Assembly: GCA_012517905.1 (NCBI GenBank)
Contig: JAAYUE010000033.1
Coordinates: 1 to 64,000, forward strand
Origin: Clostridiales bacterium
GTDB taxonomy: Bacteria; Bacillota; Clostridia; Christensenellales; CAG-138
DNA length: 64,000 nt
Direction: 5' to 3'
Below the pieces are notes generated by a model. The model was not told the DNA's origin. It saw nothing but the letters and a program-made list of their open reading frames with translations, and searched no databases. A program made the translations under genes and the position numbers. Below, piece by piece: positions 37,543 through 46,825 of this stretch. The number at the start of each line of letters is the position of its first letter. Positions within the stretch are counted from its first letter, which is position 1.

Positions 37543-37608
37543 AATACATATATTTATTATATGTTTTTATGTATTTACTGTACATCGCATTTTCGCGCTT
37601 GTCAAGCG
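37543..37608 (-). promoter_or_regulatory. cysK promoter region with CGCTTGACAAGCG palindrome over -35 and an AT-rich dyad downstream
   Basis: Minus strand TTGACA-N17-TACAGT; palindrome at 37596-37608; dyad ACATATA-TTTAT-TATATGT at 37546-37564. Confidence 0.6.
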
Positions 37609-37661
37609 TTTTTGTCCAAAGCAAAACAGCCGGACGGTTCCGGCTGCCATACGCGTCCTGC

Positions 37662-38582
37662 CTATTCTTCTGAAAAGCGTTCGATCCATACCTTCATGCG
37701 CCCGCCGCAGACCATGCCCTCCTCCTCGGCGACGTCGTTGCTCATGTCGAGCGTAACGAGCCGCGCCCGCCCCGTGCGCAGGGTCTCGAGCGCATGGTTG
37801 AGGATTTCGTGCTCGCCGCAGCCGCCGCCGACGGTGCCGACGATGCTTCCGTATTGGTTCACCGCCATGATCGCGCCGGTGGGCACGGGCGTGGAGCCGC
37901 TCTTTTCCACGACGACGGCCAGCGCGCAGGGTTCTTTTTTCGAAAGCAGATAGCCAAGCAGTTCCGGTTCGTGAGAAGTCAGCGCAAGGCGCTCCGCCTC
38001 CCGCGCCGCGCTGCGGCTGCTGCGCTGCTGAATCAGCTCGGCAAGGATGGAGACGGCGATCTCTTTCGGCGTCTCCGCGCCGATGGGCAGCCCGATCGGC
38101 GTATGCACCATGTCGATCTTTCGGCGGTCGAAGCCCTCTTCCTCCAGCAGGTTAAAGAGTTCAATCGTGCGCCGCCGAGACCCGATCAGGCCCAGATAAC
38201 GCGGCATTTCGCCGGCGAGCAGCTGCCGCAGGCAGACGGCGTCATAGCGGTGCCCGCGCGTGATCACGCAGACAAAGTCGTAGCGCGTCACAAAAAGTTC
38301 CTGCAGCGCTTTGGGAAACGCGTCGCAGACCACCTTGCCCGCCTCGGGGAATCGGGCGGCGTTGGCAAAGCTCGGCCGGTCGTCCACAACGGTTACGTCA
38401 AACGCCAGATCCGCGGCATAGCGGCAGAGCGGCTGGGACACATGCCCGCCGCCGAGCAGGATGAGCCGCTGCGGGGGCAGAAACGCGCGGGTGTAGACCG
38501 CCTCGCGTCCCGCTTCGTCCCGCGTGGCGAGCACCAGCTCCGCCGGCGCGCCGTCCTGCATGGCAAGGTTGACAAATCGCAT
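37662..38582 (-). CDS. XdhC/CoxI-family protein with domains in Rossmann-first order
   Basis: N-terminal LILLGGGHVSQPLCRYAADLAFDVTVVDDRPSFAN (XdhC Rossmann); C-terminal GSTPVPTGAIMAVNQYGSIVGTVGGGCGE (XdhC_CoxI). Confidence 0.87.
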   Translation of the reverse strand: MRFVNLAMQDGAPAELVLATRDEAGREAVYTRAFLPPQRLILLGGGHVSQPLCRYAADLAFDVTVVDDRPSFANAARFPEAGKVVCDAFPKALQELFVTRYDFVCVITRGHRYDAVCLRQLLAGEMPRYLGLIGSRRRTIELFNLLEEEGFDRRKIDMVHTPIGLPIGAETPKEIAVSILAELIQQRSSRSAAREAERLALTSHEPELLGYLLSKKEPCALAVVVEKSGSTPVPTGAIMAVNQYGSIVGTVGGGCGEHEILNHALETLRTGRARLVTLDMSNDVAEEEGMVCGGRMKVWIERFSEE

Positions 38583-38646
38583 CGATGCTCCCTCCCGCTG
38601 CCGCCTTTGTTTGCGGCGGCCCGCATAAATCCAGTGTCGCTCGCGC

Positions 38647-40797
38647 CTATTTCGCCTGTTTCATGGAAAGCGAAATCCGCTTTTTCTGTACGTCCACCCC
38701 AAGCACCAGCACTTGGACGACGTCCCCGATGGACACCACCTCGGACGGATGCTTGACAAAGCGGTCGGCAATCTCGGAAATATGCACCAGCCCGTCCTGA
38801 TGCACGCCGATGTCGACGAACACCCCGAAGTCGATCACGTTTCGCACCGTACCGGTGAGGACCATGCCGGGCACGATGTCCTCGATGTCCAGCACGTCCG
38901 TGCGCAGAACGGGTTTGGGCAGCTCGTCGCGCGGGTCGCGCCCGGGCTTGACGAGCTCCTTCACCACGTCCCGCAGGGTCGGCAGACCCACGCCGCATTC
39001 GGCGGCGAGCCTGCTTTCACCGTATTGCTTGGCGCGCTCCGGCAAATCGGAAATCCGGCCCGCGGACACGTCGGACAGCGCATATCCCGTCAAATTCAGC
39101 AGTTTTTCCGCCGCGGCGTAGCTTTCGGGATGCACGCCGGTGTTGTCGAACACCAGCTTGCTTTCCGGCACGCGCAGAAAGCCCGCGCACTGCTCAAACG
39201 CCTTGGGACCCATCTTGGGCACCTTCATGAGCTGCTTCCGGCCCGAAAACGCGCCGTTTTCCTCGCGGTAGGCGACGATGTTTTTGGCGAGCGTTTCGTT
39301 CAGGCCCGCGACCTGCCGAAGCAGCGAGGGCGACGCGGTGTTCACGTCCACGCCGACCGCGTTGACGCAGTCCTCCACCACGCCTTCGAGCGTTTCGCTG
39401 AGCCGCTTTTGCGGCATGTCGTGCTGATATTGGCCCACGCCGATGGCCTTGGGATCGATCTTGACCAGCTCCGCCAGCGGGTCCTGCAGACGCCGCGCGA
39501 TGGACACCGCCGAGCGCAGATTGACGTCGTACTGCGGAAATTCCTCCGCCGCGAGCTTGCTGGCGGAGTAGACGGAGGCGCCCGCCTCGTTGACGATCAT
39601 ATAGCTCACGCGCTTGTTGCGCGCGATGAGCTCCACGGTCATCTGCTCCGTTTCGCGCGAAGCGGTGCCGTTGCCGATGGCGATGTGCTCGACGGCATGT
39701 TTTTTAACCAACGTCTCGAGTCTTTCGATGGCTTCTTCCTTCTGTCGCTCGCCAAAGGTGGGATAGACCACCGTGGTGTCGAGCACCTTGCCCGTACCGC
39801 TGACGACGGCGACCTTGCAGCCGTTGCGGTAGCCGGGGTCCAGCCCCATGGTCACGTGGCCCTTGACGGGCGGCTGCATGAGCAGGGGTTTTAAGTTCAG
39901 CGCGAAGTTATGGATCGCGCCCTCGTTGGCAAGGTCCGTCAGCGCGGCGCGCGTCTCGCGCTCCACGGAGGGGAAGATCAGCCGGTCGTAGGCATCCTCC
40001 GCGGCGGCTTCGACAAACCGGCCCGCGGCGGAATTCGTCCGCACGACCGAGCGCTTGACGGCGCCGAGCGCGAGCTCGCGGTCAAGGTCGAGCTTCACCT
40101 TGAGATAGCCCTCCTTTTCCCCGCGGTTGATCGCGAGGATCTGATGGCCGGAGAGCCTGCTCAGCGGCTGGTCGAACTGATAATACAGCCGGTAGACGGA
40201 GTCCTCCTCCTTTGCGGCGGCGGACCCGACTCTGGCGTTTTTCGAAACCGCGTCCCGCAGCTTCTGGCGGATGGCCGCGTCGTCGGACACCGCCTCGGCG
40301 ATGATGTCCGACGCGCCCGCCAGCGCGTCCTCCACCGACTCCACGCCCTTTTGCGCGTCTACGAACCGCTCGGCAAGCTGCTCCAGCGGCGGCAGGTCTT
40401 TGCCCTGCGCAAAAATCTGGTCCGCCAGCGGTTCCAAGCCCTTTTCCTTTGCGATGGTCGCGCGCGTACGGCGCTTTTGCTTATAGGGGCGATAGATATC
40501 CTCGAGAACCGCGAGCGTCTTCGCCTCGTCGATCTGCTTTGCCAGCTCGTCCCTGAGTTTATCCTGCGCGGCGATCGCTTTTTTGATCTCCTCGCGCCGT
40601 TCGGCCAGGTTTCGAAGGTAGCTCAGCCGGTCGGCAAGGTCGCGCAGCGTGGTGTCGTCCATCGTGCCGTGCAGCTCCTTGCGGTAGCGCGCGATGAACG
40701 GAATAGTGTATCCCTCGTCGATGAGGTCCACGACGTTTTTCACGTGCGTCTCGTTCTTGTTGAATTCCCGCGCGAGGATTTGAATTTGTGTTTCCAT
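38647..40797 (-). CDS. tex: Tex-family S1 RNA-binding transcription accessory protein
   Basis: FIARYRKELHGTMDDTTLRDL, GLDPGYRNGCKVAVVS, C-terminal S1 domain GMVLTGTVRNVIDFGVFVDIGVHQDGLVHISE. Confidence 0.94.
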   Translation of the reverse strand: METQIQILAREFNKNETHVKNVVDLIDEGYTIPFIARYRKELHGTMDDTTLRDLADRLSYLRNLAERREEIKKAIAAQDKLRDELAKQIDEAKTLAVLEDIYRPYKQKRRTRATIAKEKGLEPLADQIFAQGKDLPPLEQLAERFVDAQKGVESVEDALAGASDIIAEAVSDDAAIRQKLRDAVSKNARVGSAAAKEEDSVYRLYYQFDQPLSRLSGHQILAINRGEKEGYLKVKLDLDRELALGAVKRSVVRTNSAAGRFVEAAAEDAYDRLIFPSVERETRAALTDLANEGAIHNFALNLKPLLMQPPVKGHVTMGLDPGYRNGCKVAVVSGTGKVLDTTVVYPTFGERQKEEAIERLETLVKKHAVEHIAIGNGTASRETEQMTVELIARNKRVSYMIVNEAGASVYSASKLAAEEFPQYDVNLRSAVSIARRLQDPLAELVKIDPKAIGVGQYQHDMPQKRLSETLEGVVEDCVNAVGVDVNTASPSLLRQVAGLNETLAKNIVAYREENGAFSGRKQLMKVPKMGPKAFEQCAGFLRVPESKLVFDNTGVHPESYAAAEKLLNLTGYALSDVSAGRISDLPERAKQYGESRLAAECGVGLPTLRDVVKELVKPGRDPRDELPKPVLRTDVLDIEDIVPGMVLTGTVRNVIDFGVFVDIGVHQDGLVHISEIADRFVKHPSEVVSIGDVVQVLVLGVDVQKKRISLSMKQAK

Positions 40798-41034
40798 GTT
40801 TTCTCCATGTTCTTCGCGACGGCGTTTTCCCCTCTCGGGAAAGGCCGCGCGGTCTGCTGCCCGCATGATAAAGAGGGTGTACGGTTATTTTACCACAAAG
40901 ATACCGGCGGACGGAATATGCATTGCCGCACGAACCGGCCCGCCGAAAGATCCGCCGTTGTATTCCCGCGTCCAAGCGGATATGATAAAAACAGATTCAC
41001 AGGATCGCTCAATCATCGTCGGGAGAATCTGCCC

Positions 41035-42015
41035 ATGATCAGCCGAACAAAATTTGAAATCGACGAAGCGTCCGTCCTGCGTCTCTTCGAGGCGGCGGGC
41101 ATTGCGGGCGTGACCCGTTCCGAGCCGTTGGGCGACGGCGAGTTCAACGCGGTGTTTCTCGCCGCTTCGCCGGAACGCAGCTATGTGCTCAAAATCGCTC
41201 CGCCGGACGGCGCGCCCGTGATGACATACGAACGGGACATGATGCGCAGCGAGGTCTTCTGGTACGACGTCATGCGAAAGCGGACGTCCATCCGCGTGCC
41301 GGAGGTATACGCCGCGGATTTTTCGCGCACGCGCCTGCCCGTGCCGTATTTCATCATGGAGCATCTGCGCGGAGAGCCGCTGAACAAAGCGCGGCTGAAC
41401 GAGGCGGAGCGCGCGGAAGCGGATGCGGCGCTTGCGAGGATGGCCGCCGAACTGCACGCCGTGAAAAGCGAACGCTTTGGCTACGAGCAATGCGGGCTGT
41501 ACGAAAACTGGTATGAGGCCGTTTCCGCGTTTGTGCGGCAGACGCTGGACGACTGCGCGCATAAGCGCCGCCGCTCGCGGCGCGGCGAGCGGTTGCTTCG
41601 GCTCATCGAGCGGCACCGCGACGCGCTTTCGGCGGCGGAGAGCTGCATGGTCAACTTCGATATCTGGCCCGCAAACATCATCGTTTCGCGGGAAACCGGC
41701 GCCGTCCGCCTCGCCTGGATCGATCCGGAACGCAGTTTCTGGGGCGATAAAATGCTTGATTTCGTGTGTTTTGCGTTCCACCGGCCGCTCGCGTCGAAGC
41801 GGGCCGTCCTCGCGGCATACAACGCCGCGGCGGAACAGGCGGTGGCGCCGACGCACGGGGAGGAAATCCGCTTCGCCGTCGGGCAGGCGTATCTTGCGCT
41901 CATCATGGAGACGGAGAAATACTATCGCTATTCGCCGCTGCGGTTTGGGTGGTGGCGAAACGTCCTCGCCGCGCGCATGCTCTACCGCGCCGCGTTTTCG
42001 GCGCTGGAAGCATGA
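41035..42015 (+). CDS. Aminoglycoside-phosphotransferase-fold kinase family protein
   Basis: YVLKIAPP, YFIMEHLRGEPLN, CMVNFDIWPANIIV, WIDPERSFWGD. Confidence 0.78.
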   Translation: MISRTKFEIDEASVLRLFEAAGIAGVTRSEPLGDGEFNAVFLAASPERSYVLKIAPPDGAPVMTYERDMMRSEVFWYDVMRKRTSIRVPEVYAADFSRTRLPVPYFIMEHLRGEPLNKARLNEAERAEADAALARMAAELHAVKSERFGYEQCGLYENWYEAVSAFVRQTLDDCAHKRRRSRRGERLLRLIERHRDALSAAESCMVNFDIWPANIIVSRETGAVRLAWIDPERSFWGDKMLDFVCFAFHRPLASKRAVLAAYNAAAEQAVAPTHGEEIRFAVGQAYLALIMETEKYYRYSPLRFGWWRNVLAARMLYRAAFSALEA

Positions 42016-42059
42016 AAATCCGTCCGTGTCCCATCCGCCCCGCCTCCGCGGGGCTTTTT

Positions 42060-43433
42060 TTACCGCGCAGGTTCCGATTCCCGCGGGCGGGCGCGCCGCT
42101 TCAGCGCCTCCATGAGCGGCACGAGAAACGCCGCCACGATGCCCGCCGAAAAGCCGGTGTTGTAGAGGTTCATGCCGCCGTGCAAAACGCCCGAGCAGAG
42201 CGCGACCGAGGAGTTGAGAAATCCGGCCGCGACGCCCCACGCCCAGCCGTAATGCCCCGCGATGGGCGCAAGGCATGTGCCGAACAGCGCCGCGAGCAGC
42301 ACGGAGGGATCGTTGATGTTCCAGACCTTCGTCAGGCTGCCGAGCACCACGCCAAAGAGGATCGGGATGATGTTTCTGGCGTGCTTCCCGCCCGCGCCGA
42401 AGCCCGCTATGGTCAGGATGCCGCCGATGGTCGGGCCGTTGAGCGGACCACGCACCAATAGGACGTATGCCGTGGCGATCAGACCGTTGAGCCCCATGTT
42501 GACCAGCGCCGCGCCGACGCCGCCGATTGCGGCGAAGTCCTCGCAGGACTGCCCCGTCTCGGCGAAGATCGCCCGCAGGGATTGGATCGTTCCGTGCGAG
42601 GAAGCAATTCCAAGAAGCATCAGAAACGCAAACAGCAGCGCCAGAAATCCCAGAAAGAGTGCGTCGTTTCCCGTGCTCCAGATGAGATTGAACCCCGTCT
42701 GATACCCGTAGGACTTGAGCAGCGATACGATCACGGTACCGAGGATGCCCGCCGTGAACCCGACGTTATAGAGGCTGAATCCCTTGTGCACATTTTTCAG
42801 GTGCGCAGCAAGCGGCGCGATAACAAGCCCCACGACGAGCCCGACAACCATGCCGAGCGGTATGCCGACCCGGCCCGGCAGATGCAGCACAAATGCGCAC
42901 TCCGTCACGACGGGCGCGAGGCTCGTTGCAAACAGCGCGGTGTGGATGTGCTCCCTGAACGGCTCGCGGTTTAGGCGCGCGTAGAGCCACGCGCCGAATA
43001 TGATCGGCCAGACGTTGAATATGTTTTTTCCGAAGAGGCCGAAGCTGCCCATCAGGAAAATCGCAATGGTAGAAAGCCCCCGAAACCGCGCGTGAAACAA
43101 CAGCAGCAGCCACACGGAGACAAGCATCAAAAGCCCCGCGTTGACAAACGCGGGGCCGACGCCGCCAAGCGCGACGTAATCCGTAATCAAAACACCGGAA
43201 GAGCGGACGATGCGCCAAAGCCCCGCGATCAGTTCGCCGAGCGTCGTCTGCGTCAGTCCAAAAGCGATCAGCAGCAGCGAAACGCACGCCATCGCGCCGT
43301 AAGCAAAGGCGTCGGCGTATCGTCCGGGAATGGTCATTACAGAATGTTGGGTGCGTCCGCCGCGGAATCCGGCGGGCGAGCGATCCGAGGTGTGGTCCGG
43401 AGCAGCTCGGCGAGGGCGTGTCAGCCTGGTCAT
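42060..43433 (-). CDS. DUF1576-type multi-pass membrane protein with internal duplication
   Basis: Two related halves (DYVALGGVGPAFVNAGL/DFAAIGGVGAALVNMGL; SLYNVGFTAGILG/NLYNTGFSAGIVA); start at 43433 has RBS AGGAGGG. Confidence 0.75.
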   Translation of the reverse strand: MTRLTRPRRAAPDHTSDRSPAGFRGGRTQHSVMTIPGRYADAFAYGAMACVSLLLIAFGLTQTTLGELIAGLWRIVRSSGVLITDYVALGGVGPAFVNAGLLMLVSVWLLLLFHARFRGLSTIAIFLMGSFGLFGKNIFNVWPIIFGAWLYARLNREPFREHIHTALFATSLAPVVTECAFVLHLPGRVGIPLGMVVGLVVGLVIAPLAAHLKNVHKGFSLYNVGFTAGILGTVIVSLLKSYGYQTGFNLIWSTGNDALFLGFLALLFAFLMLLGIASSHGTIQSLRAIFAETGQSCEDFAAIGGVGAALVNMGLNGLIATAYVLLVRGPLNGPTIGGILTIAGFGAGGKHARNIIPILFGVVLGSLTKVWNINDPSVLLAALFGTCLAPIAGHYGWAWGVAAGFLNSSVALCSGVLHGGMNLYNTGFSAGIVAAFLVPLMEALKRRARPRESEPAR

Positions 43434-43647
43434 GGTATCCCTCCTGTCGGTTCGACGGGATATCAGCACGGGTTGCATCAGTCAGATTCAGCGGCGGGAC
43501 CGCAGCCGGAAGGGCAGCGGTCCGCATGGAATTTTGTCGTTGAGTTTGACCCGCTCGTTCGTCATGGGTTGTTCCGATATGAAGTTGTCGGGGACCTCTG
43601 ATTTGATCATACCATGCCGCGCGGGCGGCGCGCCAGAGAAATATACA

Positions 43648-43683
43648 TAAAAAAACCGGAGGCCCGCCAACGGGTGCTCCGGT
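43648..43683 (-). terminator. Terminator of the sigI-rsgI operon
   Basis: Minus strand ACCGGAGCACCCGTTGGCGGGCCTCCGGTTTTTTT. Confidence 0.75.
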
Positions 43684-43705
43684 GTGATCGGGCACTGTTC
43701 CATTC

Positions 43706-44608
43706 TTACGGCGCCTTGGGACCGCCGCCCTGCCCTTGCTGCGGCTGGGACCCGCTTTGTCCGCCGCCGTTTGCCGGCAAGCCGGCGCCGTTGCCGTCCG
43801 CGTCGTCGTTTTGCTTCGCGGGGTTCGTCTGTTCCTTTGGCTTTCCGTCATCGCCGTTGTTCGTTTTCTCTTTGTCGGACTTCCCCTTCGTCAGGGCGAT
43901 GATCTCGCGCACGGGTCGGTCGACCCAGTCTTCGGGATCAAACGCGGTTCCTTCGCCGGACGCCTCGCCAAGCCGCTCGATGAGATAGAGCTTGCCCGCG
44001 CTGGTGCCGAGCGCATGCGCGGCGTCCACGTCCCCGCGGGTCACGGACGCGGAATACACCGTCAGCCCGTTTTGCAGGCTTACCTGCGCGCTCAGCCGCT
44101 TCGTCAGTTGCTCGGCATGCTGCGCGCTGTAAGCCGCCGCGGAGAGCATCACGTCGTTTTCCGTCGCCTCCGCCAGATAGCCGCTCTCGCGCAGCGCCGA
44201 AATCGTCGCCTCCACCGCCTCGTCCACGGGACGGTAACGCAGCGATGGCAGATCCATCCGCGCCAGTATTTGCCCGCCGTCGTCGTTGACGGCGGTCACG
44301 TTCAGCACGCGGTCGTAGCAGTTGATCGCGTATTCGATCGATGGGTTCACGTCCAGACTCACCACGCCGGAGGGGGTCATGTAGCTCGTGAACCCGCCGA
44401 GCAGCAGCAGCAAAAACCCCGCCGCCATGGAGGCAAGCGCGGTGATCCGCGCCCGCCGGCGCGCAGGCGCCGCCGACTCCGGCAAGCGGATTTCCTGTCC
44501 GAGTTCGTAGCCGTTGTTTGGAACGCGCACAAACGCGCCGCCGCTCGTCAGCGCCGCGGCCGACGCACCGCGAATTTCCACGATGATTGCGCGGCTTCGC
44601 TCCTTCAT
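43706..44608 (-). CDS. rsgI: RsgI-type anti-sigma factor
   Basis: N-terminal cytoplasmic domain, single TM, GVVSLDVNPSIEYAINCYDRVLNVTAVNDDG, low-complexity C-terminal tail. Confidence 0.85.
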   Translation of the reverse strand: MKERSRAIIVEIRGASAAALTSGGAFVRVPNNGYELGQEIRLPESAAPARRRARITALASMAAGFLLLLLGGFTSYMTPSGVVSLDVNPSIEYAINCYDRVLNVTAVNDDGGQILARMDLPSLRYRPVDEAVEATISALRESGYLAEATENDVMLSAAAYSAQHAEQLTKRLSAQVSLQNGLTVYSASVTRGDVDAAHALGTSAGKLYLIERLGEASGEGTAFDPEDWVDRPVREIIALTKGKSDKEKTNNGDDGKPKEQTNPAKQNDDADGNGAGLPANGGGQSGSQPQQGQGGGPKAP

Positions 44609-45363
44609 TCTTCATTCCCCCGAACGCCGCGGATGTAGTTCTTCAGCACGGGGTAATCCCCCGAACGAATCACAACCGTTGCGATGATGTACTTTCTGTA
44701 TCGCTCCATCAGCTTTTTAGGCAGGCCGTCTTCCTCCGTCAGCCGCTTGATCGGCAGCTGGCGCGTGCGCCGGAGCTGGCGCAGGGTTTCCTCGCGCGCG
44801 AGAACCGCTTCCGCCGCCGCCATACAGGAGCAGCGGGCGCTTTCCCGGCCCGGCGAGCAGTCCGTCAGATCGAAAAAGCTGAATCCATATCGCTTCAACT
44901 CCACGTTGGCGGCGAGAATTTCGTCCCGAAGCGACCGGTCCGAAAGCCGGATGCTCTTCTGCGTCACCGCGGCGAGCACCGCGCTCTGCGCGTCGTCCTC
45001 CGCGCCGCCCTCGAATGCCTCCGGCGGGACGGAGAGTTCCTGCGCGCGCTTTGCCTCCGCGCGGTATGCGTCGATGAGGCTTCGTCGGATCAGCGTTTCG
45101 GCATACGGCAGGAATGCGCCTCTTCCCGGCCGGTAGGTGTCGATCGCGCGCGAAAAAGCGCACAAAGCAATCGACCATTCGTCGTCGCTCTTCGTCACAA
45201 AGCGATGCTTTGCGCGGGAAGCGATTCTGAGAATGTTCTTCTCCTGCCGGATGATGAGTTCTTCACGCGCCCGTTCGTCCTTCGCCGCGAGAAGGGCGAG
45301 CGCCGAGTCGTCGTGCCCCATGCCGTTTGGTCGGTTCGTCTCCTCTTTATCGTTTGTCCGCAT
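44605..45363 (-). CDS. sigI: SigI-family RNA polymerase sigma factor
   Basis: DDEWSIALCAFSRAIDTYRPGRGAFLPYAETLIRRSLIDAYR; 4-bp overlap with rsgI. Confidence 0.87.
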   Translation of the reverse strand: MRTNDKEETNRPNGMGHDDSALALLAAKDERAREELIIRQEKNILRIASRAKHRFVTKSDDEWSIALCAFSRAIDTYRPGRGAFLPYAETLIRRSLIDAYRAEAKRAQELSVPPEAFEGGAEDDAQSAVLAAVTQKSIRLSDRSLRDEILAANVELKRYGFSFFDLTDCSPGRESARCSCMAAAEAVLAREETLRQLRRTRQLPIKRLTEEDGLPKKLMERYRKYIIATVVIRSGDYPVLKNYIRGVRGNEE

Positions 45364-45377
45364 GATCGGATTCCGGC

Positions 45378-45399
45378 TGCGGGGACATTTGCCCCCGCA
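45378..45399. terminator. Hairpin between the repeat-protein gene and sigI
   Basis: TGCGGGG/CCCCGCA arms. Confidence 0.4.
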
Positions 45400-45423
45400 A
45401 CCTATCGTATCACGAGCCCGCGA

Positions 45424-46572
45424 TCATTGAAAGAGCGAGCCGAGCCATTGCCAGAACGAGGCGAACAGCCCGCCGGCCGCTTCGGAGGCGCTGCCGTTCT
45501 CATCCGTGATGATGCGCATCTGGTATTCCTCGCCGCCCTGCTGCTGGTTTTGCGTCGGCACATCAAGACCGGCGTTTTCCAGCGCGTCCATCAGCGCCTT
45601 CTCTGCGGCCTTCGTCGCGTCGCTCAGAGCGCCGAGTTCCTCTTCGGTCAGCGCGGACGCATCCGCGCCCTGCTCGGCGGCAAACGCAGCCTGATAAGCT
45701 TCCATCAGCTGCGTCAACACGGCTTTGTTGGCGTCCGCATCGTCCAGCCCTGCGATCTGCGCGGCGATCGCCTCCATGTTCAGCACGGCGTTGCCATAAG
45801 CATAGCCGTTAACAAACTGTCCGCGGCCAACCCCACCGGTTACGCCGGCGGCTTTCGTCGCCTCGAGTAGCGCCTGCTCGGCGGCCTTCGTCGCGTCGCT
45901 CAGCGCCTTGAGTTCATCCTGCGTCAGGGAGCCGTCCGCATTCTGCTCGGCGGCCAGCGCGGCCTGGTATGCGCTCAGCAGTTCGGTGAGGCTCGCCTTT
46001 GCGTCCTCATCCGTCAGCGCGGCGATGGCCGCGGCAATCTCGTCCGTATCGAGCGCCGGTTTGTTGCTGTTGATGCGGCCGGTGCCGTCGTTAGCTTCCT
46101 CGGGTACGCCGTAAAGCGTGTCGGTCGAAATGCCGGCCGCCTCCAGCGCGGCGTCCAGCGCGGCTTTCGCCGTCGCCATGGCTTCTGCCAGATCGTTCAA
46201 CTCGTCGGTTTCTTTTGCCTCCACCGCCGCCTGCCGCGCATCGAACGCGGCTATATAGGCGTTCAGCAGCTCGGTGAGACTCGCCTTTGCGTCCTCGTCC
46301 GTCAGCGCGGCGATGGCTTCCTCGATCTTATCGACATTCAGGCCGGTCATCTCCGCGTTGCGGTTGCCATAGCGGTTGCCGGGCTTGGTGTCGGAGGTCG
46401 TCTTGTCGCTCTGGCCGGGACGTTCGCCCGGCGTGCCGTCGTTTTTGCCGTTGTCCGCAAGCGCGGTCGCGCTGAGCGCGAGCGTGAGGATGAGCGCGAT
46501 CACAATCGCAAGGGTTCTCCGGGCACGTCTGCGCAGTCCGCCCGCGCGCCGATGGGTTCGATGTTCCTTCAT
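45424..46572 (-). CDS. Secreted protein with three Ala/Glu-rich helical repeats
   Basis: Signal peptide TLAIVIALILTLALSATALA; repeats I..AIAALTDEDAKASLTELLNAYIAAF...AAEKALMDALENAGL. Confidence 0.72.
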   Translation of the reverse strand: MKEHRTHRRAGGLRRRARRTLAIVIALILTLALSATALADNGKNDGTPGERPGQSDKTTSDTKPGNRYGNRNAEMTGLNVDKIEEAIAALTDEDAKASLTELLNAYIAAFDARQAAVEAKETDELNDLAEAMATAKAALDAALEAAGISTDTLYGVPEEANDGTGRINSNKPALDTDEIAAAIAALTDEDAKASLTELLSAYQAALAAEQNADGSLTQDELKALSDATKAAEQALLEATKAAGVTGGVGRGQFVNGYAYGNAVLNMEAIAAQIAGLDDADANKAVLTQLMEAYQAAFAAEQGADASALTEEELGALSDATKAAEKALMDALENAGLDVPTQNQQQGGEEYQMRIITDENGSASEAAGGLFASFWQWLGSLFQ

Positions 46573-46776
46573 GCTATGTAATCTCCTAACTTCATGATGG
46601 CGCCGGAAAGTTTCCGGACATTACTCTTCTACGAAACAGACGCCGGAAAAACGGGGGTCGAATCCGAAATAACGGGATTCTTCATTTTATTTTCACATTT
46701 GATCTTCGCATTCGATCTTCGCATTCCGAAAAACGATCCGGTGCTAAAAAGAAGTTTCCCTTTTTATGTACAAAAA

Positions 46777-46805
46777 AACTCCGGCTGATGAAAGCCGGAG
46801 TTTGA
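46777..46805 (-). terminator. Terminator of the minus-strand sugar operon
   Basis: Minus strand AACTCCGGCTTTCATCAGCCGGAGTTTTTTT. Confidence 0.75.
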
Positions 46806-46825
46806 TCTGTGATCGTCCTGAATCT

